Assembly (NCBI GenBank): GCA_050084985.1
Contig: JBITNC010000001.1
Location: 149,172,001 to 149,236,000 of the forward strand
Source: Nageia nagi
Taxonomy: Eukaryota > Pinophyta
Direction: 5' to 3'
Length of the DNA: 64,000 nucleotides
The notes under the pieces were generated by a model. That model was not told the DNA's origin. It made no database searches and worked only from the letters and a program-made list of their open reading frames with translations. Below are positions 23,880 through 37,599 of the stretch, one piece after another. Positions within the stretch are counted from its first letter, which is position 1. Every line of letters begins with the position of its first letter. Position numbers and translations under genes: made by a program.

Positions 23880-23936
23880 GATGTGTGTGTGTGTGTGTGT
23901 TGTGTGTGTGTGTGTGTGGTGATGTGTTTGTGTGTT
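23880..23936 (+). repeat. (TG)n microsatellite
   Basis: Two nearly pure GT runs separated by one interruption, then a short degenerate GTGTTTGTGTG tail. Confidence 0.95.
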
Positions 23937-24964
23937 AATTTAAAGGTGAGATAGGCCTCTTAGGATTTCATGCTAGAGATAATTTAAATTTCAAAGGATT
24001 AAAATATTCTACAACTATTGTCAAATTGACCAAAAAAAATAAAGTACCACACATAGATTTTGATGAGGTTATGGTAAATAGGGATTTTCTAAATTCGCTA
24101 AATATACATTTTAAAAATATAAATACTCATGAATTTAGAAATATTTATTACTAAAATATTTACATACTCTAATGCATTTTCATTGGAAATAAGAAAGCCA
24201 AGAAGTGAACAAAGAATTAGATTTCATACAACAAAGGATCTTATACCATATGATAATGCTATAATCTTGAGAAAATATTTCCAAGTATTGCAATACCTAA
24301 GTGAATGAATTTTCACCTTTAGATAAGATTAGAAAGGAATAATTATGTAGATTCCTAAAAATGAATTCCTATTTATTAAATAATTTACATCAATAAGCAT
24401 TCCTTAGCTATAGCAAGGGGGTGGAGTGGTGAGTCAAAATATCGCATGTGAGTCCATACATTAAATGTCAATTTCAAACATATAATTTACAAACTATATA
24501 AATATCATATTTTTTAATAAAACTATATAAAACACATATTAAATATAATAAATTATAAGTCCATAATGATTTAATTATATCATTTCTTGGTGTTGTTATA
24601 TCCAAGATAGGCACCTTGAGAATGATATCTCTTGATGTTTTTTTTATATATAAGGGAGTATATCAAAACTAGTTTATTTTTGTAGCATCAATGGATATTT
24701 ATTATAAAAAGGGATTAAAATAAACCTGAGGTAATGTAATCAATGTAAAAGGACCATTAAATAGTTTAAGTGGTGTCAAATGTATATAAATGCATCATGA
24801 ACTATGTAATATGTGATGATACCAAGAAAAAGGAGAAGATTAAGATTTTGTTATAAAATAATATCAAAAGTAAATGATTCATAATGAGAAGATCATCAAC
24901 CAGATAGGAGAATACATGCATGTCATATATCTAAACAATAATGGCATTTTATAACACCGCCTAT
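23937..24964. other. AT-rich stretch, nothing recognised
   Basis: No reading frame, repeat partner or element end was found here. Confidence 0.5.
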
Positions 24965-25277
24965 CTGAGGATATATTATCTACCTTTTGTCATGTTTTGT
25001 GCACTTTAATTTCCATATCTTATATTTCTTATTTTAAGGCATCGACTATATGCCATTACTAAGGCACCAACATCATAGTTCATGAGCATGAATGCATGGA
25101 GATTGCATGGAGGTAGTGTTCATAGCTTGCTTATTCAAATATTACAAAGGTACATAATTATTATTATCAATTCTAGTATATTTATGATATATAGTTCAGG
25201 AATCAATATTACATTTGTAGATAAATAATGCTTTGCTTATTACATTACACATTATTTTTAGTCTACATTTTTAGTGA
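24965..25277 (+). repeat. Left direct repeat (5' LTR remnant) of Ty3-D
   Basis: Shares TTATCTACCTTTTGTCAT, the stretch around GGAGATTGCATGGAGGTAGT and a CATTATTTT...TCTACA end with 30435-30737, in the same order. Confidence 0.7.
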
Positions 25278-25584
25278 ACCTATTATTTTGAATGATCTTT
25301 ACCCTCTTGGTTAAGATCTTGCATATTTCTATAATGGATCTAACTGCATTGATGTCATGTGCTACCTATTTGTAAGGCATTAATATTATAAAAATAGCTT
25401 CAAATGATATTTAAATTCTATCAAAAATGTACCAACAAATCATTTTTAGGTTTAACTTCCAATCAAAAACATCTACCAGTAATAACCAATCAATTTTTTA
25501 TGTTTTCCTAGTTGTAAGAATATCAAAACTTAAAAATGATTAAATATATTAGAGCAAGCAATAAGACTATGATGGTATCTTCAC

Positions 25585-28500
25585 CATACCATTATCAAAA
25601 GATATTTTTAATTATCCCCTACCATCCTACCTCAAGGTCCCTAAGTTTGAGATGTTTAGTGGCAAACAAGATCCAAAACAATATCTCATTAACTTTCATG
25701 AGAAGTGCTTGTTGAAATTGGGATATGAGGAGAAATTGATGGCCAAATTATTTCCAATGAGTTTGAAATATGATACCATACAATGGTTGTATAATTTTCT
25801 ATAGGGATACATAAACTCATTTAAGTCACTAATAAAGGTATTCATGAATTAGTATAAGCAAAATATCAAAGAATAGAGTAATTTTATTAAATTATGTACC
25901 TTGTGCCAAGGAAGCAATGAGACCCTAGAGAAGTATATTCCAAGATTTAAAAAGGTATGGCAATCCATTTGAATTAAATTAGATGAAACTAAAATTTGTG
26001 GTATTTTTGTTGATTCCATTCTTCTATTTATTAAGCAACATGCTCTTGATTATATTGAGATGGGTTTTGGAATTATGATAAAAAGAGTTTTAGCAAAAGA
26101 AAAAGTATTGATTGAGGTTGGGTCACTCAAGTATGCAAATACCACATACAACAAGGATAATAAAAATTCATATATCAAAAATGAATAAAATAATATAAAC
26201 ATAGCTAAAAAACCTATTCTCACTAGATCTGCTACAACAAGGAACTGTACATTCACTTTTCATGTTAGCATAAGCTTCTTTTACAAGATCTAGTCAAAAA
26301 GGGTTTTTTAAATCCATTAGATAGAAGGGTAAAAGATTAAAATTTATTTATGAGTAATTTAGATGCTTATTTTTCATATAATCAAAGAAGAGGACATGAT
26401 ACAAATAGTTACTAATCTCTCAAAGTTACCATATTATATCTTATCACCCAAAGAAAGTATGAAATCAAAGAGAATGCTTCAAATCCAAATCAAATAATGA
26501 ATACTATATCAATAACAAATTTATACCACACTCATAAGAGGTCATTCAAAGTCCATCCCAAATTTGATCACTACTGAACAAGTCTCCCACTTGATCCAAA
26601 ATCTTATAACATGATAGAATAATTAAAAACCACCGTTGCTAAAATTAGCTTATATGATGTTATTAACATATCTAAAAAATATAGGGAGGTCTTATATGAG
26701 TTGTTCAGAAAGGAAAAAGTTCCCACAAATATTTCAACAATATTATTCTCTAAAAACCTTCAATCTATTAAATATTGTGATGTAATTTCTTTTTTCAAGT
26801 ATGAAAAACTTAGCAAAGAACTCATTTCTAAATGTCTAGCACTTTATGTCACACCTATGATACATGAATGGGAAATAAAAAGAGCAATGGTAGATCCTAG
26901 TTTAGCTGTAAATGTTTTTTCTCAAAAATTCTTACAACAACTCCAAGATAATGATATCAAAATCCCTTCCTTAGAAGAGTCAAATTTTTGTATAAGAGCC
27001 TATGATAATTCATCCAAAAAACCACTTGACTTGGTCACACTTCTAGTAACATTAAGACTTAGGACTATTATGATAAATGTTCATGTCATGAGTGGTAAAA
27101 TTTTATATAATATACTCCTAAGGAGACCTTATTTGCATCACATGGATGTAGTACCTTTTACAATATATGGCCATTTGAAGTATAAATATGAAGGATAGAT
27201 ATATATAATCATAGGGGATCCAAATCCATATGCATTGTGTAATTTGATAGATTTAGATATTAAAGGATTGGATCTAACTTGTCCTAAATTTCAAATAATT
27301 CCAAAGGAAGTTGAATCAACTTTAATAAAATTAGAATAAAAGGTACAAATTGCAAATATAGGAATAGGGATGTACAAATTCAAAAAATTTGATCCATTAG
27401 CCTTCGTAAAGATATGGAGCATCTAAAAATAAAAAATAAAACTTCAAAGCATTTGCATCATGTTGAAGGTTACTTGGAGCATCCATTCTCTAAATATGAG
27501 GGAAAATCAAGTGGTTCTTGCTTTATGACCTTTCTGTATCCAAATCCTACCCAGTCGATGAACAAAGTAGTAAAATATAATATAAGTAATCTCTTTCCAT
27601 ATCCTTTTTTACACAAATACATGACTCAAAATTGCAAATACAAGGGGGAAGGAATAGGAAGATCATAACAAGGTATGCCTTCTTTTCCTAATAAATTAGG
27701 AGCTCAGAAAGATAAGAAAGGACTCGGTAGTAATCAAGATACTAAGAAAAGTTCATATCCCATAAAATTTATTTGAGAATGCACTATGATTTAGCTTTGT
27801 GATGACATTGATGAAGATTTATAGATTGATGATACTATACCTTTCAAGTTTGATTATTTTTCCATTGATGATGATATATTAGAATACATGTGGGTACATT
27901 CAAAACTACCCAAATCAAATGATAAAATCCAAATTATGTTCTAATTCAGTATGGATATTTTGGACAAGAGGTAAAATTTAATAAAATATTTTAGGTACAA
28001 TAAGTTGATAAAAAAGAGGATGATGATCATGTTATATTTGGCTTAGAGGAGCTACCTTCACTATTGTAAAAGAAAGATGAGTCTACATTCTCTACAGAAG
28101 AGTTGGTTGATGTTGGCACAAGTGACCAAGAAAGATTGATAAAAATGAGGGCTGCTCTTCCAATTTCACAATAATAAAGGCACAAAAGTAAATTTGTTGA
28201 ATTTCATAAAAACTTTGCATGGTCTAATTTTGATATGCTTAGTTTATATACATCTTTTTTCATGCATAGTTTACCATCCAAAGAAGGCATAAAACCTGAA
28301 AAGTAAAAACCAATGAAAATGCATCCTTCAAAAGCTTTGTTAGTCAAGAAAGAAATTAAAAAATACTTGAATGTTGGTTTCATTAGACTTGTAGATTATT
28401 TATAATGGATGGCTAATATTATTCTTGTTACTAAACATAATGGAGAGACTAGGATTTGCATTGATTTCAAAGATATCAATAATGCTTATCTAAAAGATAA

Positions 28501-30250
28501 CTTTCCATTACCAAATATTGATATGATTATGGATTATTGTTGTTCATGATACTTTATCTTTCATGGATGGATTTTTAGGATCTAATAAAATTTTAATCAA
28601 TCTAATTGATCAACATAAAATAATTTTCACTACACCATGGGGTAATTTTTGTTAGAAGGTTATACCTTTTGTTTTGAAAAATGTAGGAGAAACTTATTAG
28701 TTTGCAATGGTGACTATGTTTCATGAACACATTCACAAATTTGTAGAGTTTTATGTTGATAACATATTGGTAAAATCAAATCAAGGATAGGATCATTTGG
28801 AGCTTCTTGAATAGGTATTTGGCATTATTAAGAAATACAATCTTATACTAAAACCTCAAAACTATACTTTTGATGTTACTTTAGGAAAGTTACTAGGACT
28901 TATGATTTCAAAGAGAGGTATTGAAGTGGATCCCAAAAAGGTAAAGACCATTGTTAGCATGCCACCTCCCAAAGGTCTAAAGCAATTGAGAATCCTGCAA
29001 GGTAAGATCAATTCAGTAAGAAAATTCATTTCACATCTTAGAGATAAGGATTTACCATTTACTCATTTATTGAAAAAGGATGTAAAATTTATATGGGATG
29101 AGAAATATAAAAAGGCATTTAAGGACATTAAATATTTGCTTAATCCACCCATATTGGTATCTATGGATTTTAGAAAAGAGGCATATCTTTACATTTCAGC
29201 TAAAATGTTTATCTTGGGGCAATGGTATGTCAACAAGATGATGAAATGAGGGAAAGGGCAATCTACTATCTCAACAAAACTCTCTCAGTATAGATGAAGA
29301 TAGAGAAGTGGAGGTATATTGACTTACTCAAGAAGGAAGTTCTCCATTATGGTATGTTGATGTTTATAATTATCTCAAAGATAAAATAATCCCACAATAT
29401 TTTGATATAAATGAGAAAATTAGATTTAAAATATCAGCTCCTAAATATGTTATCATTGGTGACATATTATATATGAGGTCATTTAATGGGGCTTTATTGA
29501 TATACATCACACACCATGAAGTTGAAATAGAACTCCAACAAGCACATGAGGGTCTATGCAAAGGGCATTTCTTTGCAAAAGCTTTATATACTAAGCTTTT
29601 AAATATTGGATACTATTTTCCAACAATGAAAGAGGATTGCAAAGATCATGTTACAACATGTCTTCAATATCAAAAACATTCCAATCTAGAAAAGAAAAAA
29701 ACATAAGAGCTAAATTCAGTTATATCACCATGTCCTTTTGTAATTTGGGGCATAGATATAATTGGCTTGATCAATCCTAATTCAAGAAATGGAAAAGAAT
29801 TCATTATTACAACTACAAAGTATATAACCAAATAGAGGCAACATCAATGAAGTCAGTTACATAGGAGAAGATGATAAAATTCTTGATTGAGAACATTATC
29901 ACAAGGTTTGGAGTCCCACAATAGGTGATCATGGATAATGGACCAAATTTTAAATATAAGGATATGAAAGCATTTTTGTAAAAAGTTCCATATTACTCAA
30001 AATTTTTCTTTAGTCTACTATCCATAAGTAAATGGCCAAGTTGAAGCATCAAACAAAATAATAAAGGGTATTTTTTCAAGAATATGGGACAAGTATGAGA
30101 GAGATTGGCATGATCAACTATTGTATGCACTGTGGGCATATCAAACAAGTGTAAGAATAGCTACTAGGGTAACTCCATTTTTATTAGTTTATTGTGATGA
30201 AGTTGTGGTACCATTATAATTAGAGATTCCATCTTTTGAAAATCTCACTA
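25585..30250 (+). pseudogene. Ty3-D gag-pol
   Basis: Gag: LKVPKFEMFSGKQDPKQYLI near 25640 and IPRFKKVWQSI near 25945. Protease: 26701-27198, MVDPSLAVNVF in place of a D(T/S/N)G-type active site, then YNILLRRPYLH. RT: 28310-28900 with MHPSKALLVKKEIKKYLNVG, RICIDFKDINNAYLKDNFPL, SFMDGFLG and YVDN at 28752-28763, where the second Asp of YVDD is Asn. The connection to RNase H runs to 29229, and most of RNase H is missing, because integrase begins about 100 bp later. Integrase: 29330-30250 with AHEGLCKGHF, CLQY (second zinc Cys now Tyr, 29668-29670), GIDIIG, NGQVEASNK (Glu kept). Many stops and shifts. Confidence 0.85.
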
Positions 30251-30393
30251 CAAAGAGATATTCCAAATGAAGAAGCAAGAAAAGCAAGATAGCAATAGTT
30301 AGAAGCCCTTAATGAAAAAAGAATTCATGCAATTGAACATTAAAAAACATACCATGCAAAGCTAAAAAGAGAATTTGATAAGAAGATCAAATT

Positions 30394-30510
30394 TATGCAC
30401 TTTAATTTATATCTTTGATATTGCTTGTTTTAAGGATCTGTTATCTACCTTTTGTCATATTTTATGCACTTTAATTTATATCTTTGATATTGCTTGTTTT
30501 AAGGCATCGA
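30394..30510 (+). repeat. 74-bp tandem duplication in the Ty3-D 3' LTR
   Basis: The stretch TTTATGCACTTTAATTTATA, continuing through TTGCTTGTTTTAAGG, occurs twice, starting at about 30394 and 30468, with a near-identical spacer. The left repeat of the element has it once. Confidence 0.85.
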
Positions 30511-30737
30511 TGGCATGCCATCACTAAGGCATCGACATCATAGTTCTTAAGCTCAAACGTTTGGAGATTGCATGGAGGTAGTGTTTGTAGCTTGTTTATT
30601 CAAATCTAACAAAGGTACGCAATTATTATTTTCAATTGTTGGTATATTTATGGTATATACTTCAATATATATTTGTAGAGAAATAGTTATTTGCTTATTG
30701 CATTACGCATTATTTTCATTCTACACATTGATAAAAT
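30435..30737 (+). repeat. Right direct repeat (3' LTR remnant) of Ty3-D
   Basis: Partner of 24965-25277, about 80 percent alike by eye. Confidence 0.7.
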
Positions 30738-30779
30738 ATTTATTAAAAATATAATTTTGGTTGTTGGGAATGGAAATCC

Positions 30780-31190
30780 ACTTAAACATACTAAGTGATT
30801 ATTAATGTGCAAGAAGGTAATTAATGTCATCAACTACTAGTACATATAAATAAGATGTCAAAGGGTGGCCCTGATGAATGGAGTGAAAGAGTTTTATTGC
30901 CTTAGATTAGAATTTATTAAAAGTGAGAATAGAAAATTCATCTTCAAAAATATGTGTTTATTAACTTAATGAGATTATTGCCAAAACCCAAATCTTTACA
31001 CATAACTAAGATGAAATGCCATTCAATTTTATAATAAACTTTCTTAAAATCAATTTTAATAAATAAAATGGGTTTCTTGGATTATCAAGTCCATTCTATA
31101 ACTTCCCATATAATTTATATGCTATCAGAAATATTTGTTATGGATGAAGCTAGTTTATTTTGGTTAAATAGTCATTGGTAGAATATATTA
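30780..31190 (-). pseudogene. LINE (L1-type) reverse-transcriptase scrap
   Basis: On the - strand, in two frames, an L1-like RT can be read: a FI/LKIDFKKVYYKIEWHFIL block (compare LDFxKAYDxVEW in LINE RT), then KDLGFGNNLIKLI, a FEDEFSILTFNK patch and KAIKLFHSIHQGHPLTSYLY (compare RGLRQGCPLSPxLF). Only the first RT motifs remain, with shifts and stops; no endonuclease, YADD box or poly-A tail was seen. Confidence 0.65.
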
Positions 31191-32295
31191 AATTTTAAGT
31201 GTGAGAGATTTGATAATAATTATATAATAAATATTGAGTAATTTAATTAATCATCAATTTGAAATGGGCTCTAAATATCTATATTTGTAAATAAATTTGA
31301 TATTCCATGTATTCATAATGGGACCTAGATGAGAGCTAGCAAGCATAGCTTCTAGGTAAAGTTGAAGCAAATCAAGATCCATCATATCCCAGAGACTTTT
31401 TATAGAATTCACATTGGAAGTAATATAGGTCAAAAGAATTATTATTTACCATTTTAAATAAGGTTTTTAAAATATCCTTAAGGGAAAGAGGCATGTAGGT
31501 AATTTTTTATGTTGTTGATAGCCAAGTAGGTGCTATTATTTAAGGTAATCATGTAGATCCTTTTATCAATTTAAAAAGAGATATTTGAAAGAAAATACCT
31601 ATTATTAGTGATAAATAAATTCTTAGGAAATGGTGGATAAAGTTGTGAGTCACTTCTTGCCTTTGTAATTAACTTTAATTTTAATTGTTTAATGATGTGG
31701 TTGAACACATATGAAGAATTCTTTTGAAATATGATTTTTAATTTTCATGTAGTCCATCTTATAAAAGTATTCCATAATTCTATCTATCCCCTATCTCCAT
31801 AAGGATGAGGGATTATATTCTTAAACCTTATTATATGAAATAATATTGAGGGTGGTAAATGATGAAAGTTTTTAAAAAGGATTAAGATTCAAATTGATGA
31901 AAAATATTATGAGAACATGATTACATAAGACAATATTTGGAATTAGTTTCATTAATGGAGATGAGTTAGAGAGGCGAGAAGATTGGAAGGAGTTTTACTC
32001 AAAGAGTATAGATCAATCAAGGCATTTTAGGACTTTCTTATTTCTGTTTTTTGGATTAGACTAGGAAAACTATAAGTGATTCAAAAAACTACTTGGAGGA
32101 AATAAGCGTTAAAGTCTAATAACTAAAACTTATTTGATTAATCTCATAAATCAATTAATGCAAAAAAATATCAAAAAGTCATCATAATCATAATCGTATA
32201 TATACATGTTACTCCCACTCTCTATATATATATATAAAAATCATGATCATATGTGAAAGTCACCATATAATACAACATATATGATAATTTGGTAT
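31191..32295. other. AT-rich stretch, nothing recognised
   Basis: Could include more of the LINE remnant, but no motif is readable. Confidence 0.4.
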
Positions 32296-32299
32296 AGTC

Positions 32300-32760
32300 C
32301 ATGGTTTTAGGGAACAACTACACGGATTGATTTCTTTATTAATTATAACTGTCTTTCCAACAAATGTTGCTGCGTCCATACTCGTATATATTAATATTAG
32401 CACAGCACATTGTTTTACCAAAACAAGCAGCTACGTCAATTTATTTATTTATCAAAATCAACAGTTATATGAATTATATTTTCTTAATATTAATATATTA
32501 AATAAACCCTTACCGCCGTGGAGATTAAATTCCCTTCCCATATAAAATGTGTCCCTACATACAAGCTGTGATTATTTACGAGCAAGTTGCTCTCTTCAAT
32601 TAAATACTCCACTGCTACAGTTTTTTTCTTTAATATTGAAATACCTTTACGAAAAGTATATAAAATATATGTAGCAAGTTGCTCTCTTTAATAAACGACT
32701 TGTGTTTCTTGTCCCACAGCAGGCGTGCCTGCCTCAAATCCTCAAACTCCATCGTCTTCG
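32300..32760 (+). repeat. Copy 1 of a dispersed low-copy repeat
   Basis: Contains AGGGAACAACTACA, a CATTGTTTTACCAAAAC stretch and two GAGCAAGTTGCTCTC-type palindromes (32580 and about 32673). Matching pieces occur at 42430-42570 and 57080-57300. A TATAAAAT lies at 32551 between them. The nature of the family is unknown. Confidence 0.5.
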
Positions 32761-32877
32761 CCTTCAACTGTTCAACCCATTTTCATTTCAGTGATCATAT
32801 ATATAGATAGATAGGATTTAAACGATGTTTAATAATTAGTTGGTTGTCTTAAAAAAATAGTGCACTAACAAAATAAA

Positions 32878-32936
<59 letters not shown>
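32878..32936 (+). repeat. (AT)n microsatellite
   Basis: An almost pure AT dinucleotide run of over 50 bp. Confidence 0.95.
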
Positions 32937-32938
<2 letters not shown>

Positions 32939-34060
32939 TTTTTTAAATTCAATTTATATTATAGTTTTCATTGTAATAGATAATTTCGAATGTGATATTA
33001 TTAAAGATTACATAGTGATATTATTAAAGATAACATATTGAAGAAATTATTTCACATTATTCCAAAGCAATGAGTAGGATTCAACTAGTATTTAAATTTA
33101 ATTATCATTAATAATATGTGATTTAGAATCCCAAACAATAATAAAATACAAACATTGTAACACTTCACAAAATTGTATGACAAAATGTCAAATTTGCAAT
33201 AAAGTTATTCACTATATTCATAATAACATGATTTATTACTAGCATAACTAAAGCAAGTGTCTATTAAAAATGAGAATTTGGTGTTTCAAGTAATCTCCAC
33301 CAAGGCTATGGATGCCTTATTATTGGCAGAGAGAGGGGCCTAGATCAAGATCAAAGGTAACCTCTCTTGGGGTTATGGATGTGTAATTGGTAATGGATCA
33401 AGGCTTGGTGACTAATGGCATATATGTTGATGAGAATTGAATCATGAAACAAATCGTTGAACACTCAAGTATGAGATAGCTTAAATTTCAAGCTCATTAA
33501 TGGTTAATTTAGATTGGCTTAATGAGTAATGAATCCCACAACACACATTTATTTTCATGATTGTATTAACACCATCTTGAAACAATCCATGATCTTCTAA
33601 TTCTTGAATTTTGATGAAGAATACTAATTAAGTTAATCACGCATGTGTAGACCCCTTAAAGTGCTTCTCTAGGATTTGAAGGACCCCAAATTAGTCCCTT
33701 ATAACTTTTTAAAAAAACCTCTCATCTTTGAAATCACAGTATGAACAAAATTATTTATCTTTTCTTATTTCCAATTTTTATCCTTAGTCTCTCTTTAATA
33801 TTGTTCTAATTGCATTGCCTTCTCTTGTGTGAATTCTAGTTTTGTTTTGCTTCTTATTGGCAATTGTTGTTAGCCTTTTAAATAATATCTTGGATTTTTT
33901 TTAAGGTAAATTGAAGGGGTTTTTTAAATAGGAATCCAAAACATATATCTAAAAATTAAATTACAACGTTTAATTTCCTACATTTGAGGAAATCATAGCT
34001 ATATCACAAATAAAGTTATAGCCTAATGTCATTGTTGATATTTTCAAGTAAGTAGAACAT
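32937..34060. other. AT-rich stretch, nothing recognised
   Basis: No coding motif or structured repeat was found. Confidence 0.5.
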
Positions 34061-34063
34061 TTT

Positions 34064-34310
34064 TTTCAGATTGTAATTGTAGCCTAGCCATTTGTAATAG
34101 GTTGTACTTATAGCCTAATTACTATAGATTGCAAATCATAATCTAATTACTATAGGTTATAATCATTTCCTAGTTGGTATAACTTCTAATCATAGTCCAA
34201 TTATTATAGTTTGCAACCATATTAGATCCAATTGCTATAAGTTGTAGTTGTATCTCAATTGGTACAATTTACAACAATAGTTAACCCAATTCCTACTATT
34301 ATGACCATAA
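34064..34310 (+). repeat. Degenerate ~35-bp tandem repeat
   Basis: Repeating phrases of the type TATAGGTTGTAATCATAGCC followed by TAATTACTA recur about seven times with much divergence. Confidence 0.65.
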
Positions 34311-35000
34311 CATATCCTATCACATAACTCAATCTTATCTTAGATCCAACAAATAGAATAAAAAAGTTTCAATGATAATATAGGTCTAATGCATAAGTAA
34401 AGTAGGTGTGGTGAACTACAAAAAAATAAATAATGATAACTAAACCTCAAATTCAAAAATCTAAAGATTTGGAAAATGTTGAGAATATCTAAGGTCCATT
34501 AGGATTACTAAATAAATTTTAAATCATACAAATTTATCTATTTTTATTAATATTAAATTGCATCATATTTGTATGATTATCATCTAACTAATAAAACTCT
34601 CCAATGCATAAACAACTAGAAATATGGATTTGAATATAATGTGAATTACCTATATTGTTATGATGAAAGACTTAGGCTTTAACATTAATTTATTTTAGAA
34701 CTACATAAGGATTTTGTAATAGTAATTTGATAAACTCTTACATGTTTTAGTGTATTTCCTTAGGATAGGTAAAATCAAATAAAAATATGGAGTATCTAAT
34801 GGTAAAAAATGAACATGTAGGTTATTACATAAGATGGAAAGATGGACAAGTTGGTTGAGAAATTGATATTTTTATTTTTTTCGATACAAGTAAAAAGTTA
34901 AAGCAAATTTTCCAAAATAAAATAGCCCCAAAACCTGTATATATAAAAAGTTTATAGATATTCAAAAATAGTACATATGTTTCCTATAACTATCATCTGA
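34311..35000. other. AT-rich stretch, nothing recognised
   Basis: No feature could be supported. Confidence 0.5.
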
Positions 35001-36480
35001 GAGTCACCGGTGTTTCCACCTTACTAACTATGGGAAACTATCCTTTCTTTCCATTAACTGATCACACCATCCTCTCACTAGTTGCACCAATGAGCTCTAG
35101 TTCAACTCAAAATCAGAGTCATTCTTGTTAAAACACTCCCACAATAACTCAATTTTCATCTAAGATAAGTCTTTAGCATTCGAAATCATGATAACTGTAG
35201 GAACCTCCTTCTATATATAGGCCAGGATGAGCATCCCTACTTTCCCCTAACTCATTGCTTGTTATACCAAGGGAATTGGGAGGCCTTTAGTACTCATTTG
35301 ATTATTCTACAATCCTACCAAATCTTTTCCTCAACCAAATCTTCCTGATTTCATAAAATGCCTAGGTTTACCATACCACTTCTTGAACTTCATCTTTAGA
35401 ATCAATATTTTTAGCTTGTTGTATCTACCTAGGTCCTCACCAGATTTATTCTCTGTAGGATGTTGATCCTCTTGTAAATTCTAGGAGTCCTTCCTAACCT
35501 CTTCACTCTCCTATCCTTGATCTACCATAGAAACCTAGGTAGTATTTCCTCCACATCCTTCTCTACCTCTAATGGAGAATCTAGTTGAGACTAATTCATA
35601 GGGCTTGTGGCCTCCACCACCAAGTCCTCCTCCTCCTTTGAAATAATATTGTGAATTTCTTCTTTCATATATAATAACCCACTTCTTCTTCTAAATCTGG
35701 AAGAGAGTCCTCCAATTTAGAAGATACAACCATAATAATAAGAGAATTTGATGGCTTATCCATAGACGAGACCCATAGTAGTGACCTACTCGATGAATTG
35801 ACTCGATAAAATCCTGAGGATTATCTTGAGAGGGTCTTGCTTGTTGTTGAAGCAACGGTCTCACCCTTCTAGATCTTGTATGCTCAAGGTCCATAAAGAG
35901 TTTAATCATCCCCTATTGGACAAGGATATCCCCTCTATTCCTTCTTATATAAATATCAAGAGAGTGGAACATAAAATATGATAAATTTACCCTATACAAA
36001 CCTTTGAAGTGGCACAATAAGACAAAGTGTTAGCCATAAAACTTCAAGTATCTTCCTTCCATTATGAAGAGCTTCATAATTATCTTGGCTACCTCATTCT
36101 AGAAATAAAGAATTGACTCAACTGGGTAAGATAATTTCCTTTTCTCTGGTAAAGGTACCCCTTGCCCATAAAAAGCTTAAACATATGTTATCAGCATGCA
36201 CATCTCCCTAAAATACCTCCTCCCTAAGTTAGAAATATATGTAGTTGACTCAATTAGCTCTACATTGAGTGATAATTGGTGCCCATCCACTACCATCATA
36301 CCTTCATCCCAAGATTCATACATCTACTTGGACCAACTCTAATTATGGTCATTCAAAGCATCTATGAATCCATCGATACCCTTGTTACTAAGGATATGCC
36401 AAACCATCTGATCCTCCCTGAATTCCTCTCCAAAGATAGGTTCTAGATGCTTCTGGCCTATAATCTTGTTTGCATTCAAA
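35000..36480 (-). pseudogene. Unrecognised decayed - strand coding block
   Basis: The composition changes to a more coding-like one. The - strand carries 35691-35909 (72 codons, MIKLFMDLEHTRSRRVRPLL) and, above it, readable patches such as AFYGQGVPLPEKRKLSYPVE and ISNLGRRYFRE in broken frames. No domain was recognised. It resembles the block at 9906-13190 in style (long, decayed, no RT motif), but I could not show homology. Confidence 0.4.
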
Positions 36481-37590
36481 ACACACGATGAGTAGCTATG
36501 GGTGCTTCTTTCTAAATCACATTTCTCAATTTATTGTCCCAGCATACCAATCTCAATCCTCTATCTGTTCCCATCATCTATGGTTTCCAAAGCCTCAATT
36601 TGTGGTATTGCTACAAAGGCCATATGTATACCCCTTTTACACATATTCCTCCAAGTCCACTGTCTCTTACTTGTGTGTCCCATGTGAATCATTACTCTCC
36701 CCTCCCCCCAAGAAATTGATTTTTTTATTCCTATTACAACAATAATATGTAAAGTTAGTAAAATGTATTTTTAGTATTTTTTCTTTATTTTAATAAGAAG
36801 CTAAAAGGTTAATTAAAGGTAATTTTATCATTATCTCTAATGCATTAGGATAATGAAGGAAAAATTATAAATGTTGATTCCTAAGCATTTAGAGATATTG
36901 AAAACCATTGTATATTTCTTTTATGCTCAAGATCCTTTAGGTAAAATAATATATTTTCTTCTCTTTAGTGTTTGAACCCAAGCTTATGTGATTTGGAATT
37001 CATTCTTATGTCATCCACTAGAGATTTATTTATTTAAATAATTGTCACTACACCAAGAAGGATATTTTAGGGTAGTTCTAAACTGCCATTAAAGACCTTT
37101 AAAGGAAATTATCATGTTTTCATCTATAAGGGTATCATAGAAAAGTAATATATGATAATAATTAAAAATTGACTCATAAAATTTTCTTTATTTATATCTA
37201 TAATATCATTTTAAAATCATTATTTTAACATCTTTCATTGCAAGTATAGACTACCCTCATAGGTATATTAGGATGGTTATTCAATACACCAAAAAATGAT
37301 GTTAAGGTGACCAAAGTATGGTAATTTTTTACGATGATTTAAAAAAGTTATAGTAAGTAATTATGATGATAAAAAAGTTACAAATTATGCTATCATGATT
37401 GATTTGACTAGGTTTGGCATCTTATGCTCCATGATTTGGATGCATGGGAGAAGAATTCTATGAGGGCTACAAATTATGAAGAGGAATAGTCACAAAAATA
37501 TCCAAATGCCTACTCATTGTTATCTAAATACTTGCTAAATAATTTTTCTAATCATAGGTCAAACTCTTTTAACATACAATGGTAAATCAT
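36481..37590. other. Mostly unrecognised; possible CACTA-type end at 37047
   Basis: The sequence CACTACACCAAGAAGG at 37047 resembles a CACTA (En/Spm) terminal repeat. No matching inverted end was found, so this stays a weak suggestion. Short overlapping frames at 36470-36745 look like chance. Confidence 0.25.
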
Positions 37591-37599
37591 GGATCAACC

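Larger units (their letters stand above)
24965..30740 (+). mobile_element. Ty3-D, Tat-like Ty3 element flanked by diverged direct repeats
   Basis: Gag, protease, RT and integrase run in the usual Ty3 order on the + strand between two direct repeats (24965-25277 and 30435-30737) that are only about four-fifths alike by eye, which points to an old insertion. RT signatures (WMANIILVTKHNGETRICID, SFMDGFLG, GIEVDPKKVKTI) and the protease context (YNILLRRPYLH...VVPFT...LKYKYEG) resemble the Tat lineage. Exact LTR ends and a target duplication were not resolved. Confidence 0.85.

Noticed and set aside
28628-28640. CACTACACCATGG, like a CACTA end
   Set aside because: It is part of the RT coding sequence of Ty3-D (FTTPWG).
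36470-36745. Three overlapping small + strand frames
   Set aside because: Pyrimidine-rich sequence gives open frames by chance; no motif or context supports a gene.
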